Shown here: in pieces, positions 29,215 through 36,817 of the stretch
Layout: every line of letters begins with the position of its first letter
How positions within the stretch are numbered: the first letter of the stretch is position 1
NCBI GenBank assembly: GCA_024398475.1
Contig: JAKSJB010000003.1
Span: forward strand, 1 to 64,000
Origin: Bacteroidaceae bacterium
GTDB lineage: Bacteria > Bacteroidota > Bacteroidia > Bacteroidales > Bacteroidaceae
Direction: 5' to 3'
DNA length: 64,000 nt
Notes under the pieces: generated by a model
What the model saw: only the letters and a program-made list of their open reading frames with translations
Told to the model about the DNA's origin: nothing
Databases searched by the model: none
Made by a program: the position numbers and the translations under genes

Positions 29215-30390
29215 TTAATACAATCTACTGCCCAGTATCAGGCGGTCCCCGCTGTCATCAACAGTCCAAATCTGAGGTTTGCGGGCACCATTGTCACCTT
29301 CGGCATGATGTACGATATACAGCAGTTTACCTTCAAAAGTACGGAACAGCATACCGTGTCCGGAGTTATCACCCTTGAAGGCTTTCTCTTCCTGAATCCA
29401 CGGGCCCTTGATACTGCCGGTCGTAGAATAAGCAATACCCTGGGCATAACGGTTTTCTCCCCAACTTGACCACAGCATGCCCAATACTCCAGTCTGAGTA
29501 CGGAACATCTCAGGACCATCAGTCACCCATCCCGGCATCTTCATACCGAAAGTAGCCTCACCTATTGAATTCATTTCCTTCGACCAAGGAGCCTCACTAG
29601 CGCGGAACATAGTAGTAGGATTGGCTGTTCTGTACTTCAGGTCTTTTGTCAGAGGCATGTAATCCATAGTTCCGTCAATGAGTTGTGTCCATTCGTGAAC
29701 AAATACCATATATACCGTATCGTTCTCCTCATAAAGAGTTCCATCTATAATATCCCAATCTGTAGGACCGAGACAGAAAGTAGAATCCCTGACAAGCGGA
29801 ACATAAGGACCGTCCACCTTGTCCGAAACCAGCAACTGAGTCTGGTTCAACGGTACGTTATATCTGCGTGGAACCTGTTCGATACACACGTTGTGATTGT
29901 TCCACGTGCCGGCATAATAATATTTGCCGTTAAACTTATGAATCTCAGCAGCAGCCACAAAATTACCCTGCATCCATGTACCGGAAAGGTCTATTACGTT
30001 GTATGGTCCTTCCCAGTCCTGTAGGTTCTTGCTTTTATACAAAGCACCACCTGTACTTGTAAGCCAGTATGTCTTGGTTTCTGGGTCAGGGTAGATAAAC
30101 GGATCACTCATCGACAGTTCAGTCAGTTTCTGCACCCTCACCTGCTGTACCGGGCGCTGCATGGGAGGACGCATGGCTGGACGTGGCATAGCCTGACCGT
30201 TATTACGGTTGGGACGTGGCAACATACCACCGAAGTTCCTCTGACCAGGATTGGCTGAAGGTGCCTGTTCTCCACGCTGTACTGATACAATTTTCTCATG
30301 TGTAAAATTCTGTTGAGCCACTGCATCATTGGCACAGATTGCAGAAAGGGCAACGAATGCCACAGATTTGATTAGATTATTCCTATTCAT
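29215..30390 (-). CDS. Glycoside hydrolase family 43-like secreted enzyme
   Basis: A 391-aa five-bladed beta-propeller glycosidase, probably acting on arabinose- or xylose-containing polymers. There is a signal peptide (about 1-25), then a Pro/Arg/Asn/Gln-rich linker (about 40-88). The GH43 domain starts SMSDPFIYPDPETKTYWL, with the general-base Asp96. IIDGTLYEENDTVYMVFVHEW holds the pKa-modulating Asp, and DGPEMFRTQTGVLGMLW the probable acid Glu. The stop of the GH9 gene lies 2 bp upstream, so the two glycanases are cotranscribed and presumably attack one plant glycan. Confidence 0.9.
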   Translation of the reverse strand: MNRNNLIKSVAFVALSAICANDAVAQQNFTHEKIVSVQRGEQAPSANPGQRNFGGMLPRPNRNNGQAMPRPAMRPPMQRPVQQVRVQKLTELSMSDPFIYPDPETKTYWLTSTGGALYKSKNLQDWEGPYNVIDLSGTWMQGNFVAAAEIHKFNGKYYYAGTWNNHNVCIEQVPRRYNVPLNQTQLLVSDKVDGPYVPLVRDSTFCLGPTDWDIIDGTLYEENDTVYMVFVHEWTQLIDGTMDYMPLTKDLKYRTANPTTMFRASEAPWSKEMNSIGEATFGMKMPGWVTDGPEMFRTQTGVLGMLWSSWGENRYAQGIAYSTTGSIKGPWIQEEKAFKGDNSGHGMLFRTFEGKLLYIVHHAEGDNGARKPQIWTVDDSGDRLILGSRLY

Positions 30391-30391
30391 A

Positions 30392-32980
30392 TTATTTATT
30401 GTTCAAAATATTTGCAACCTCTTCACACGCAAGATTAAGCATCACATAGTTTGGTACAGAATTGATGCAGCACTCGTTTTCGCCCCAAAGGAAAGGATAG
30501 TCATCCTTGTTCTCCAGGAAATCAGGTTTCTTTACAATCAATCCAGGAACTATACCTCCAGGTATTACCGTATAGTCAGCCCTGTTGTTACTATAAGCCA
30601 CCTTCTTTGTATTGACGCCTACGGATGTCACAAACGACACATTGCTATATGGGTGACAGCCATACAGATAATTGAGACCTTTCAAAATGAGTTCGGGATC
30701 AACCATCTCAGGGAACTGCCGCCATATAAGATAAAAATTGAAGGCATTACCCATCACCTGAGTATTACCAGCCCAGTTGCCACCCTGAATCGGTACACGG
30801 TATGGATTGTTGTTACCCGCCCTACTCAGATTCTCCACGTATGCAGGTATTGCCTCCTTAATCTTTTCCTGTGAAGACTTATCCAGAATATCATATACAC
30901 GGAGTACGGCAGCAAGATTGAAGTTAGGAGCAATACCACCGCCCATACTCTCTTCATTGGCTTGCTGAGGATTTATCTGCTTCATGATAATTGGCATAAA
31001 GAAATCCTTAAACCTTTGGTCACCCGTAGCATACCAAAGTTCAATCGCAGCATTGAGCCGTGAATCATTATTGTTTCCACGTCTGCTACGGGTGTTGCTT
31101 TGCCTTTCCATCTTTCCGGCATATTTGTCCCACAGCATAAGTGCATTCTTCAAAGACCTTTCGGCTTCCTCTGGAAAATATTCCTTCAAGGCAGGATAGG
31201 CGGCAGCCAGAGATGTAACCGTAAGCATCACTAGAGAAGGGTCAGTCCTTACAAACACAAAACGATCATCAGGAGTACCAGAACGTCCGTCTTTCACCTC
31301 ATACAGTTTCAGCGAAGGGTCATACAGATAACCGTCAGTCAAAGTCATGGCATCACCGAGATGATGATAGTGGTGCATGTCCGGCTGACCGATTACACCA
31401 GCCACCACACCAATGTTTTCTACCTGCGCATTGATATTGAGAGTACCATGCATGATTTGCTGTACAACATCAGGAATACCGTCAGGACGATGAATATCAG
31501 CATATTTCGTCTCCTCATCAATATAAGTCTGGTCTCTGAGAGGCTTGAACAGTCGCCAAAGCGAACTAAGTTCCTGAACCGTATTTACCACCGAATTAGC
31601 CTGAATGTCGAAATCTCCGGCATCAAACCAGCCACCTACGGCAAGTCCCGGAATATGTTCCAACGGCTTATATTTGGTATTGGTGGTATCTCCACTGGAA
31701 TAGCCGTCATGCAGACGTACATTCAGCGGAGCCTGAAGAGCATCATCCATGTTGGAACGTCCGTGCCAGATGCGGTAAGCCTCATTCACTTCCATATGAT
31801 CCATGTTTACCACAAGAGAAACATCCATGGAAGCATGCCATTTATCAGAATATACATCCTTGTCTATAGGGAAGGCATTGGTTTCAACACCGGCATATTC
31901 AATACAGTATAGCCCCGGTTCCCTGACATCACTGAAATCAACAGTCACATAGTTGTATCTGTTGTAGAACACACCCCACGGTTCCACCTTGGCGAGTTTA
32001 GCCACCGTCTTGTTGCCGTCAGGAGTAACCTTCAGAATCCTGGCTGTAGCAGCAGGAGTATCGTTTCTGTCCAATTCCACAACAGCCACCTTCTTCTGGG
32101 CAGGAGTATAGCCTATCTGGGAAAAACCTATGTTCGGTTTTCTTATCCACTGGCTGTCAGTACTTGGTTCAATGTACCACTCCAGTACCATTCCTGTCTT
32201 GTCGGCAGGCAGCAGGGAACGAACCACGAATGTCCCGTTCTGTGCCAGATGACGTCCGTCAAATATGCTGACCTTCTCATTGGAAGTAATACCTACCCGC
32301 AGGTTTCTGTCTTCCGGAGCCATCACAATCTGATGTCCTGTAGCCATAGCAAGAGGAACAAGAAACTCACCCCGTCCTCTGTCGTCAAATGTTGATTCCC
32401 CGTAATACTGAGGAATCTTCTCCGATACAGGTCTTACCTGCGTGTCGTGCTGAGGATATTTGGGCAAAATCCTTGCAGCACCATCCACAAGGTAGTTCTT
32501 ACCGAAATATGAAGCAGGAAAGAATTCAAGGTTCATACCAGCCTTACCCACAAGTCCGGCTGGTACTGGATTGTCAAGGAACACCTGCATCAGGCACCCC
32601 TTGTCTTTTGGCTGCACACGGATCCTTGACACAAAATCATAATCCTTGTAAGTAAGTTCCACTTCAATGAAATTCTCTTCACGATTTACCGTACGTTTTG
32701 TCATCTCCCCATAAATATCCCACTGTTCAGGAGTATTCATAAAACGAATACCGCCACCCGTACTGATTCGTTCACCACGCTGAATGATTTCGATACCGGC
32801 AAGTTTCTCATCACAGAAGCCGCCATTATATATATTGCTGTAAACAAGCACGTTTGCACCACGTTCCTCGAAATATTCAAGGTCGTTCATTTTGAAAGTC
32901 TGGGCATGGGCACAGAAAACTGAGAGAACCAGCAATGATGATTCCGTCAGAACCCGTTTCGTGAATTTCATGTAATCCAT
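30392..32980 (-). CDS. Glycoside hydrolase family 9 protein (endoglucanase-type)
   Basis: An 862-aa secreted enzyme. After the signal peptide (about 1-26) comes a long unassigned beta-rich region to about residue 275. A CelD-type Ig-like domain follows (about 280-375, NIGFSQIGYTPAQKKVAVV), then the GH9 (alpha/alpha)6 barrel. The catalytic base motif GGWFDAGDFD is near residue 451, and the acid Glu is in WGENECCINSVPNYVML near residue 836. GH9 enzymes hydrolyse beta-1,4-glucans or related glucans by inversion. MKFTKR three codons in is an alternative start. First gene of the GH9-GH43 operon. Confidence 0.93.
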   Translation of the reverse strand: MDYMKFTKRVLTESSLLVLSVFCAHAQTFKMNDLEYFEERGANVLVYSNIYNGGFCDEKLAGIEIIQRGERISTGGGIRFMNTPEQWDIYGEMTKRTVNREENFIEVELTYKDYDFVSRIRVQPKDKGCLMQVFLDNPVPAGLVGKAGMNLEFFPASYFGKNYLVDGAARILPKYPQHDTQVRPVSEKIPQYYGESTFDDRGRGEFLVPLAMATGHQIVMAPEDRNLRVGITSNEKVSIFDGRHLAQNGTFVVRSLLPADKTGMVLEWYIEPSTDSQWIRKPNIGFSQIGYTPAQKKVAVVELDRNDTPAATARILKVTPDGNKTVAKLAKVEPWGVFYNRYNYVTVDFSDVREPGLYCIEYAGVETNAFPIDKDVYSDKWHASMDVSLVVNMDHMEVNEAYRIWHGRSNMDDALQAPLNVRLHDGYSSGDTTNTKYKPLEHIPGLAVGGWFDAGDFDIQANSVVNTVQELSSLWRLFKPLRDQTYIDEETKYADIHRPDGIPDVVQQIMHGTLNINAQVENIGVVAGVIGQPDMHHYHHLGDAMTLTDGYLYDPSLKLYEVKDGRSGTPDDRFVFVRTDPSLVMLTVTSLAAAYPALKEYFPEEAERSLKNALMLWDKYAGKMERQSNTRSRRGNNNDSRLNAAIELWYATGDQRFKDFFMPIIMKQINPQQANEESMGGGIAPNFNLAAVLRVYDILDKSSQEKIKEAIPAYVENLSRAGNNNPYRVPIQGGNWAGNTQVMGNAFNFYLIWRQFPEMVDPELILKGLNYLYGCHPYSNVSFVTSVGVNTKKVAYSNNRADYTVIPGGIVPGLIVKKPDFLENKDDYPFLWGENECCINSVPNYVMLNLACEEVANILNNK

Positions 32981-33014
32981 AATATAAAGTTTGTTGTAAT
33001 AAGATTAGGTTTTG

Positions 33015-33022
33015 CAAAAATA
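33015..33022 (-). promoter_or_regulatory. Candidate promoter -7 box of the GH9-GH43 operon
   Basis: Minus-strand TATTTTTG followed by CAAAA, 35 bp before the GH9 start. Confidence 0.55.
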
Positions 33023-33062
33023 CGTTATTTGCTACAACTACACAAATAAATCAACAACTTTT

Positions 33063-34193
33063 TCACATGCATTCCTCACCCGACAGCATCTTCACCATCA
33101 ATTCAGCAGTTCTTTCCGATGCTCCGGCAGGACCGAGTATATCAGCCATCCTTCCATATCCGTCGAGCATTGTCTGCCTGTCCTTGCCTCCCGGGAGAAT
33201 CCCGCGGAGATATGAGCAAATGTTTTCTACAGTCATCCTGTCAGCCACCAATTCAGGCACAACTTCACTACCCGCAATAAGGTTTACGAGAGAAATAAAT
33301 GGTACTTTCAGCAACATTGCCCTCAAAGCCTTGACCAGTTTGCCGCAAGGAGTGTAATAACACACCACCTGAGGTGTGCGCAGCAAAGCCGTCTCAAGAG
33401 TAGCAGTACCCGATGTCACAAGTGCAGCATCGGCATGCAGCACGGTTTCATATGTCTCGCCAAACCTGATTTCCACCTCCATTCCCTTCGGAATGAAACG
33501 ATGATAGTAATCCTCCTCAATGCTTGGCGCACCCGCAATGACCAATCTATAATTCTCAAACGACGACGCTGCCTTAAGCATCATCTTCAGGTTGTCCTTA
33601 ATCTCCTGCCGTCTGCTACCGGCAAGTATGGCAATAGTAGGAACCGACGGAGCAGAATCCGAAGAATCAACTCTTCCGTCGAGAAAATCCTTCACGGCAT
33701 CCACACACGGATTCCCCACATAGTGTATCGCGTAATTATGTTTCCTATAAAACTCCACCTCAAACGGAAGGATAGAAAACATCTCGTCCACATCCCTACG
33801 GATAGTCTTGATTCTGTATTCTTTCCAAGCCCAGGTCTTCGGTGAGATATAATAATATATAGGTATATCAGTATTCTTGTGTATGTATTTCGCCACATCA
33901 AGGTTGAACCCGGGATAATCCACAAGAATCAACACATCAGGTTTCCATCCCACAATATCATTCTTGCACTCTCTCATACCCCTCAGGATAGTAGGCAGAT
34001 GCATCAGCACCGGAATAAAACCCATATAAGCCATCTCACGGTAATGACGCACCAGTTCACCACCCTGAGCAGCCATCAAGTCACCGCCATAGAAACGGAA
34101 CTGAGCCTCAGCGTCCCTTACCTTCAATGCCCTCATCAGATTCGATGCATGAAGGTCACCCGATGCCTCACCAACTATGAGATAATATTTCAT
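33063..34193 (-). CDS. lpxB: Lipid-A-disaccharide synthase
   Basis: GT19 glycosyltransferase joining UDP-diacylglucosamine and lipid X into the lipid A disaccharide on the inner face of the inner membrane; 376 aa. The N-terminal MKYYLIVGEASGDLHASNL, PDVLILVDYPGFNLDVAKY, YYISPKTWAWKEYRIK, LAGSRRQEI and SGTATLETALLRTPQVVCY motifs are all canonical. It lies 120 bp downstream of surE, an association common in Bacteroidetes. The last codons run into the spacer before the GH9 promoter. Confidence 0.97.
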   Translation of the reverse strand: MKYYLIVGEASGDLHASNLMRALKVRDAEAQFRFYGGDLMAAQGGELVRHYREMAYMGFIPVLMHLPTILRGMRECKNDIVGWKPDVLILVDYPGFNLDVAKYIHKNTDIPIYYYISPKTWAWKEYRIKTIRRDVDEMFSILPFEVEFYRKHNYAIHYVGNPCVDAVKDFLDGRVDSSDSAPSVPTIAILAGSRRQEIKDNLKMMLKAASSFENYRLVIAGAPSIEEDYYHRFIPKGMEVEIRFGETYETVLHADAALVTSGTATLETALLRTPQVVCYYTPCGKLVKALRAMLLKVPFISLVNLIAGSEVVPELVADRMTVENICSYLRGILPGGKDRQTMLDGYGRMADILGPAGASERTAELMVKMLSGEECM

Positions 34194-34211
34194 TGTTCTC
34201 CTCTTTTTAAT

Positions 34212-34242
34212 GCCATTAGCCTTTAGCCATTGGCTATTGGCT
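34212..34242. repeat. GCCATTAGCC/TTGGC-type intergenic repeat
   Basis: GCCATTAGCCTTTAGCCATTGGCTATTGGC, one of several intergenic copies of this low-complexity motif family (also at 36766, 55455, 58735 and 60231). Here it lies between surE and lpxB. Confidence 0.8.
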
Positions 34243-34313
34243 ACTTGTTAACTTAACCCCTTTGCGTTGCGTAAGGGTTTGCGTTTCCCCCTTTAAGGGG
34301 ACAGGGGGCTTCT

Positions 34314-35075
34314 TTATTCACTTAAAACGCGCAGAGTTTTGATACTTTCGTAATCAGAAACATCGATTTTTGTAGGCACAACTGTCACATACCCCTTGGC
34401 AAGCCAATTTCTGTCAGTATTGTCTTCAGGTCTGTCTGCACTATCGAAATGTCCCACCAACCAATAGTATTTCAAACCACGCGGATTGGTACGTTCATCC
34501 CATTCCTCATTCCATTGTCCCATACCCATACTGCAAACCTTCAGCCCCTTGTATTCAGCAATATCAGGAGCATTCACGTTCAGACATACCCCCTTTGGAA
34601 GACCATTCTCCAAGACATAAGCGATAATCTTATGAATAAAAGGCACCATCGGAGTGAAATCAGTTTCCCACGAATGTGACAGATGAGAGAAGCCAATAGA
34701 AGGAATGCCACGCAGGCAACCTTCAATCACCACACCCATCGTACCCGAATAATGCATGTTGATACCCGCATTGTCGCCATGATTGATTCCTGCAAGCACA
34801 AGACTTGGCTCACGGTCACAAAGTCGGGCTACACCCATCTTCAAGCAGTCACCGGGAGTACCCGAACAAGCATATACCTTCAATCCAGGCTCCTCGCTTA
34901 TCAAACGGACAGAGACCGGAACATGGAACGTCACCGACAGCGAGGCCCCGGAACGGGGACCGTCGGGAGCAACCACTACAACATCACCGTATTGACGTGC
35001 AATTTCAGTCAGGCACTCAATACCTTTCACACCATATCCATCATCATTGGAAATCAATATAAGGGGACGATTCAT
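34314..35075 (-). CDS. surE: 5'/3'-nucleotidase SurE
   Basis: A 253-aa metal-dependent phosphatase acting on nucleoside monophosphates. The N-terminal ILISNDDGYGVKGIECLTEI holds the metal-binding Asp pair, PDGPRSGASLSVTFH carries the Ser/Asn ligands, and ACSGTPGDCLKMG and GINHGDNAGINMHYSGTMG follow. The start at MNRPLILIS was chosen because SurE proteins begin just before the NDDG motif. The open frame 24 codons upstream overlaps the promoter. Followed by lpxB. Confidence 0.96.
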   Translation of the reverse strand: MNRPLILISNDDGYGVKGIECLTEIARQYGDVVVVAPDGPRSGASLSVTFHVPVSVRLISEEPGLKVYACSGTPGDCLKMGVARLCDREPSLVLAGINHGDNAGINMHYSGTMGVVIEGCLRGIPSIGFSHLSHSWETDFTPMVPFIHKIIAYVLENGLPKGVCLNVNAPDIAEYKGLKVCSMGMGQWNEEWDERTNPRGLKYYWLVGHFDSADRPEDNTDRNWLAKGYVTVVPTKIDVSDYESIKTLRVLSE

Positions 35076-35122
35076 ATCTATCACTAATGCTAAGAATAAC
35101 TTATTATCAACTAAAATGTCTG

Positions 35123-35130
35123 CAAATATA
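35123..35130 (-). promoter_or_regulatory. surE promoter -7 box
   Basis: Minus-strand TATATTTG followed by CAGAC, 47 bp before the chosen surE start. Confidence 0.65.
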
Positions 35131-35193
35131 ATAAAAAAACACCACATGAGGCAATTTTTTTCAATATTGTTTTGTCAGTTCAGCAAAAAGCAC

Positions 35194-35201
35194 TACATTT
35201 G
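35194..35201 (+). promoter_or_regulatory. tRNA-Gln promoter -7 box
   Basis: TACATTTG followed by CACCCGCAAAA, with TTTG at 35171-35174 and exactly 19 bp between them. It is the clearest TTTG-N19-TAnnTTTG promoter in the window. Confidence 0.85.
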
Positions 35202-35253
35202 CACCCGCAAAACAGAAGAGAGGGCATCTCATACTGATTTGCACATACCAGAT

Positions 35254-35325
35254 TGGGATATGGTGTAATTGGCAACACAACAGATTCTGGTCCTGTTATT
35301 TTGGGTTCGAGTCCCGATATCCCAA
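35254..35325 (+). tRNA. tRNA-Gln (CTG anticodon)
   Basis: Acceptor TGGGATA/TATCCCA; anticodon arm ACAGA-TTCTGGT-CCTGT with anticodon CTG and an A-C mismatch closing the loop. CCA is not encoded. It stands alone, with its own promoter and terminator. Confidence 0.93.
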
Positions 35326-35336
35326 CACAACATAAA

Positions 35337-35369
35337 ACGTCATCAACAATCAAGTTGATGACGTTTTTT
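35337..35369. terminator. Terminator after tRNA-Gln, usable from both sides
   Basis: ACGTCATCAAC and GTTGATGACGT form an 11-bp perfect stem followed by six T on the plus strand. On the minus strand it is followed by GTTTTATG, so it may also end the short minus-strand unit starting near 35655. Confidence 0.9.
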
Positions 35370-35655
35370 CATATTATCCCCCAAACATTTGCCACCTGCC
35401 ACTTCCATACCCGTAAGCGCCGTAAACAGCCCCGGGTTTTGCCTCTTCATTGAGTGCTGTATCTCATGCATCCCCATGCCTGCTGCTATGGCTTCTTCGC
35501 GTACCATATTAATTTACTATAAACCTCCGGCTGCGGATAGTCAACCGGTATGTATCGCCAGTTGAAAGGTAGATGCATATTATAACGAATAGAAGTAATT
35601 CTTGATTTTACAATATAAATTCTCCTTGTGAATCCGCCACCGCATTTTCACTTAT
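35343..35655 (-). ncRNA. Short transcription unit, RNA or small peptide, unassigned
   Basis: A good promoter (see 35663) faces a terminator about 300 nt away, with no conventional gene between. The strand holds three small frames: 21 aa (MRWRIHKENL...), 30 aa (MHLPFNWRYIPVDY...) and 54 aa (MVREEAIAAGMGMHEIQH..., 35343-35507). The last runs into the terminator stem. None has a visible ribosome-binding site. It could be a small RNA, a leader remnant or a decayed gene next to the tRNA. Confidence 0.35.
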
Positions 35656-35662
35656 TACATTG

Positions 35663-35670
35663 CAAATATA
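35663..35670 (-). promoter_or_regulatory. Promoter -7 box of the short unit
   Basis: Minus-strand TATATTTG followed by CAATG, with TTTG 20 bp upstream at about 35691-35694. Confidence 0.6.
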
Positions 35671-35887
35671 CCAACATTTTTTCAATACCACAAACTTTTA
35701 CATCTTATGTTGAGGGGCATAGTGGAACGTGGAGGTAAAAAAGGGGGTTGTTCTGTATTTTTCCACGCGTTTTTCTATTGCCAGATGGGAAATTGAAGTA
35801 ACCTTGCGTCCGTTTTTGCCACGTTGACTTGACAAGATTTGTATTTTCCTTATTCCCACCCTTAGGAAATTAAGGGAACTATTGGGA

Positions 35888-35931
35888 GTCAGTAACAGGT
35901 CTGTTATGGGTCAGTTATGAGTCAGTAATAA
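35888..35931. repeat. 11-bp-period tandem array, four units
   Basis: GTCAGTAACAG, GTCTGTTATGG, GTCAGTTATGA, GTCAGTAATAA in direct tandem. It shares the unit and the orientation of the array at 24170. Confidence 0.9.
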
Positions 35932-36001
35932 AACTAATGGCTTTTTAGTAAAACTTCTGAACCAAAAACAAGTATATGTGACGACAATTTTGGTTCTTAA
36001 T

Positions 36002-36056
36002 GGGTCCATTGCAAAGTCGTACCAAAGTCGATGCAAACTCGAACCAAATTCGATTG
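36002..36056. repeat. 11-bp-period tandem array, five units, second sequence type
   Basis: GGGTCCATTGC, AAAGTCGTACC, AAAGTCGATGC, AAACTCGAACC, AAATTCGATTG: the period is strictly 11 and the TC step is kept, but the unit differs from the GTCnGTnA type 70 bp upstream. Confidence 0.85.
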
Positions 36057-36251
36057 AACAACGGAGAATATTCAAATTTGGTACGATTTTACAACAAAGT
36101 ATGAATAAAGGTACATCACGAAAAAAGCAAAGGGGCTTTCATGGGCAGTCAACGAGCAACCAGACAACACATAACACACTATAAATTAGGAAATTTTATG
36201 GATTATGTGGATTTTTTTGAGTTTCGTTGAACGTTTATCTATAATTATTCC

Positions 36252-36259
36252 TATATTTG
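36252..36259 (+). promoter_or_regulatory. Promoter -7 box of the Lys/Ala-rich protein gene
   Basis: TATATTTG followed by CAGCCG, 125 bp before the start codon. The leader contains copy B of the dispersed element. Confidence 0.7.
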
Positions 36260-36281
36260 CAGCCGATAAATAATTAAATAG

Positions 36282-36331
36282 GTTTTGCTGGGCTCCACTT
36301 TTAGTAGAAAAGTTGTCAGGAGACAGTAGTT
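36282..36331 (+). repeat. Dispersed ~45 bp element, copy B
   Basis: Contains GCTGGGCTCCACTTTTAGTAGAAAAGTTGTCAGGAGACAG-type sequence, split here as CTCC / ACTTTT-AGTAG-AAAAGT / GGAG pairing blocks. It lies in the 5' leader of the downstream gene, in the same sense as copies A and C in their transcripts. Confidence 0.85.
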
Positions 36332-36384
36332 ATGAGGATTAGTTGAATATAATAAACTACCAAATTCAAATAAAATATCACATT

Positions 36385-36759
36385 ATGACAGTTAAAAACA
36401 TCATTCTTGCAATGGCTCTTGCCGTTGCCCCTGTTCTTGGCTTTGCCCAGAATAAGACTAATGAGGCTCTCAGTACTGAATATAAGTACAAAATCAATGT
36501 TCTGAAGAGTGAAATCAAGACTCTTAAGGCAAAGATGAAGGCTGAGCCTACAAATGCAACTTATGTGGTTGACCTCAACTCAAAGAAGGCTGAACTGAAG
36601 GTTGCTCAGAACGAAAAGAAGATTATTGACAAGGCCATCAAGACCGAGAAAAAGCAGAAGAAGGCTGCTGAAAAGGCAGAAAAGGCTTTGAAGGCTGCTG
36701 AAAAGGCTGCAAAGGACGCAGACGAACTTAAGGCAAGCAAGAAGGCTCAGGAAATCTAA
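36385..36759 (+). CDS. Small secreted Lys/Ala-rich coiled-coil protein
   Basis: A 124-aa protein with a signal peptide (MTVKNIILAMALAVAPVLGFAQ). The remainder is almost entirely Lys, Ala and Glu and is predicted to be a single long helix or coiled coil. Near-repeats such as KAAEKAEKALKAAEKAAKD occur in the C-terminal half. The start at MTVKNI was chosen over an in-frame ATG 14 codons upstream because it places the signal peptide at the N-terminus. No family was recognised. It has its own promoter and a strong terminator. A periplasmic or cell-wall spacer protein is one guess. Confidence 0.75.
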   Translation: MTVKNIILAMALAVAPVLGFAQNKTNEALSTEYKYKINVLKSEIKTLKAKMKAEPTNATYVVDLNSKKAELKVAQNEKKIIDKAIKTEKKQKKAAEKAEKALKAAEKAAKDADELKASKKAQEI

Positions 36760-36784
36760 TTTTTTCCATTGGCCATTAGCCATC

Positions 36785-36817
36785 AGCCATTAACCCCACT
36801 GGTTAATGGCTTTTTTT
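36785..36817 (+). terminator. Terminator of the Lys/Ala-rich protein gene
   Basis: AGCCATTAACC and GGTTAATGGCT form a perfect 11-bp stem followed by seven T. The left arm belongs to the GCCATT-type repeat starting at 36766. It overlaps the last codon of the converging SGNH gene. Confidence 0.9.

Larger units (their letters stand above)
35695..36251. other. Gene-free, repeat-bearing region
   Basis: About 560 bp with no credible gene on either strand. The only recognisable structure is two 11-bp-period arrays, listed separately. The AT-rich right end leads into the promoter of the Lys/Ala-rich protein. Confidence 0.6.
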
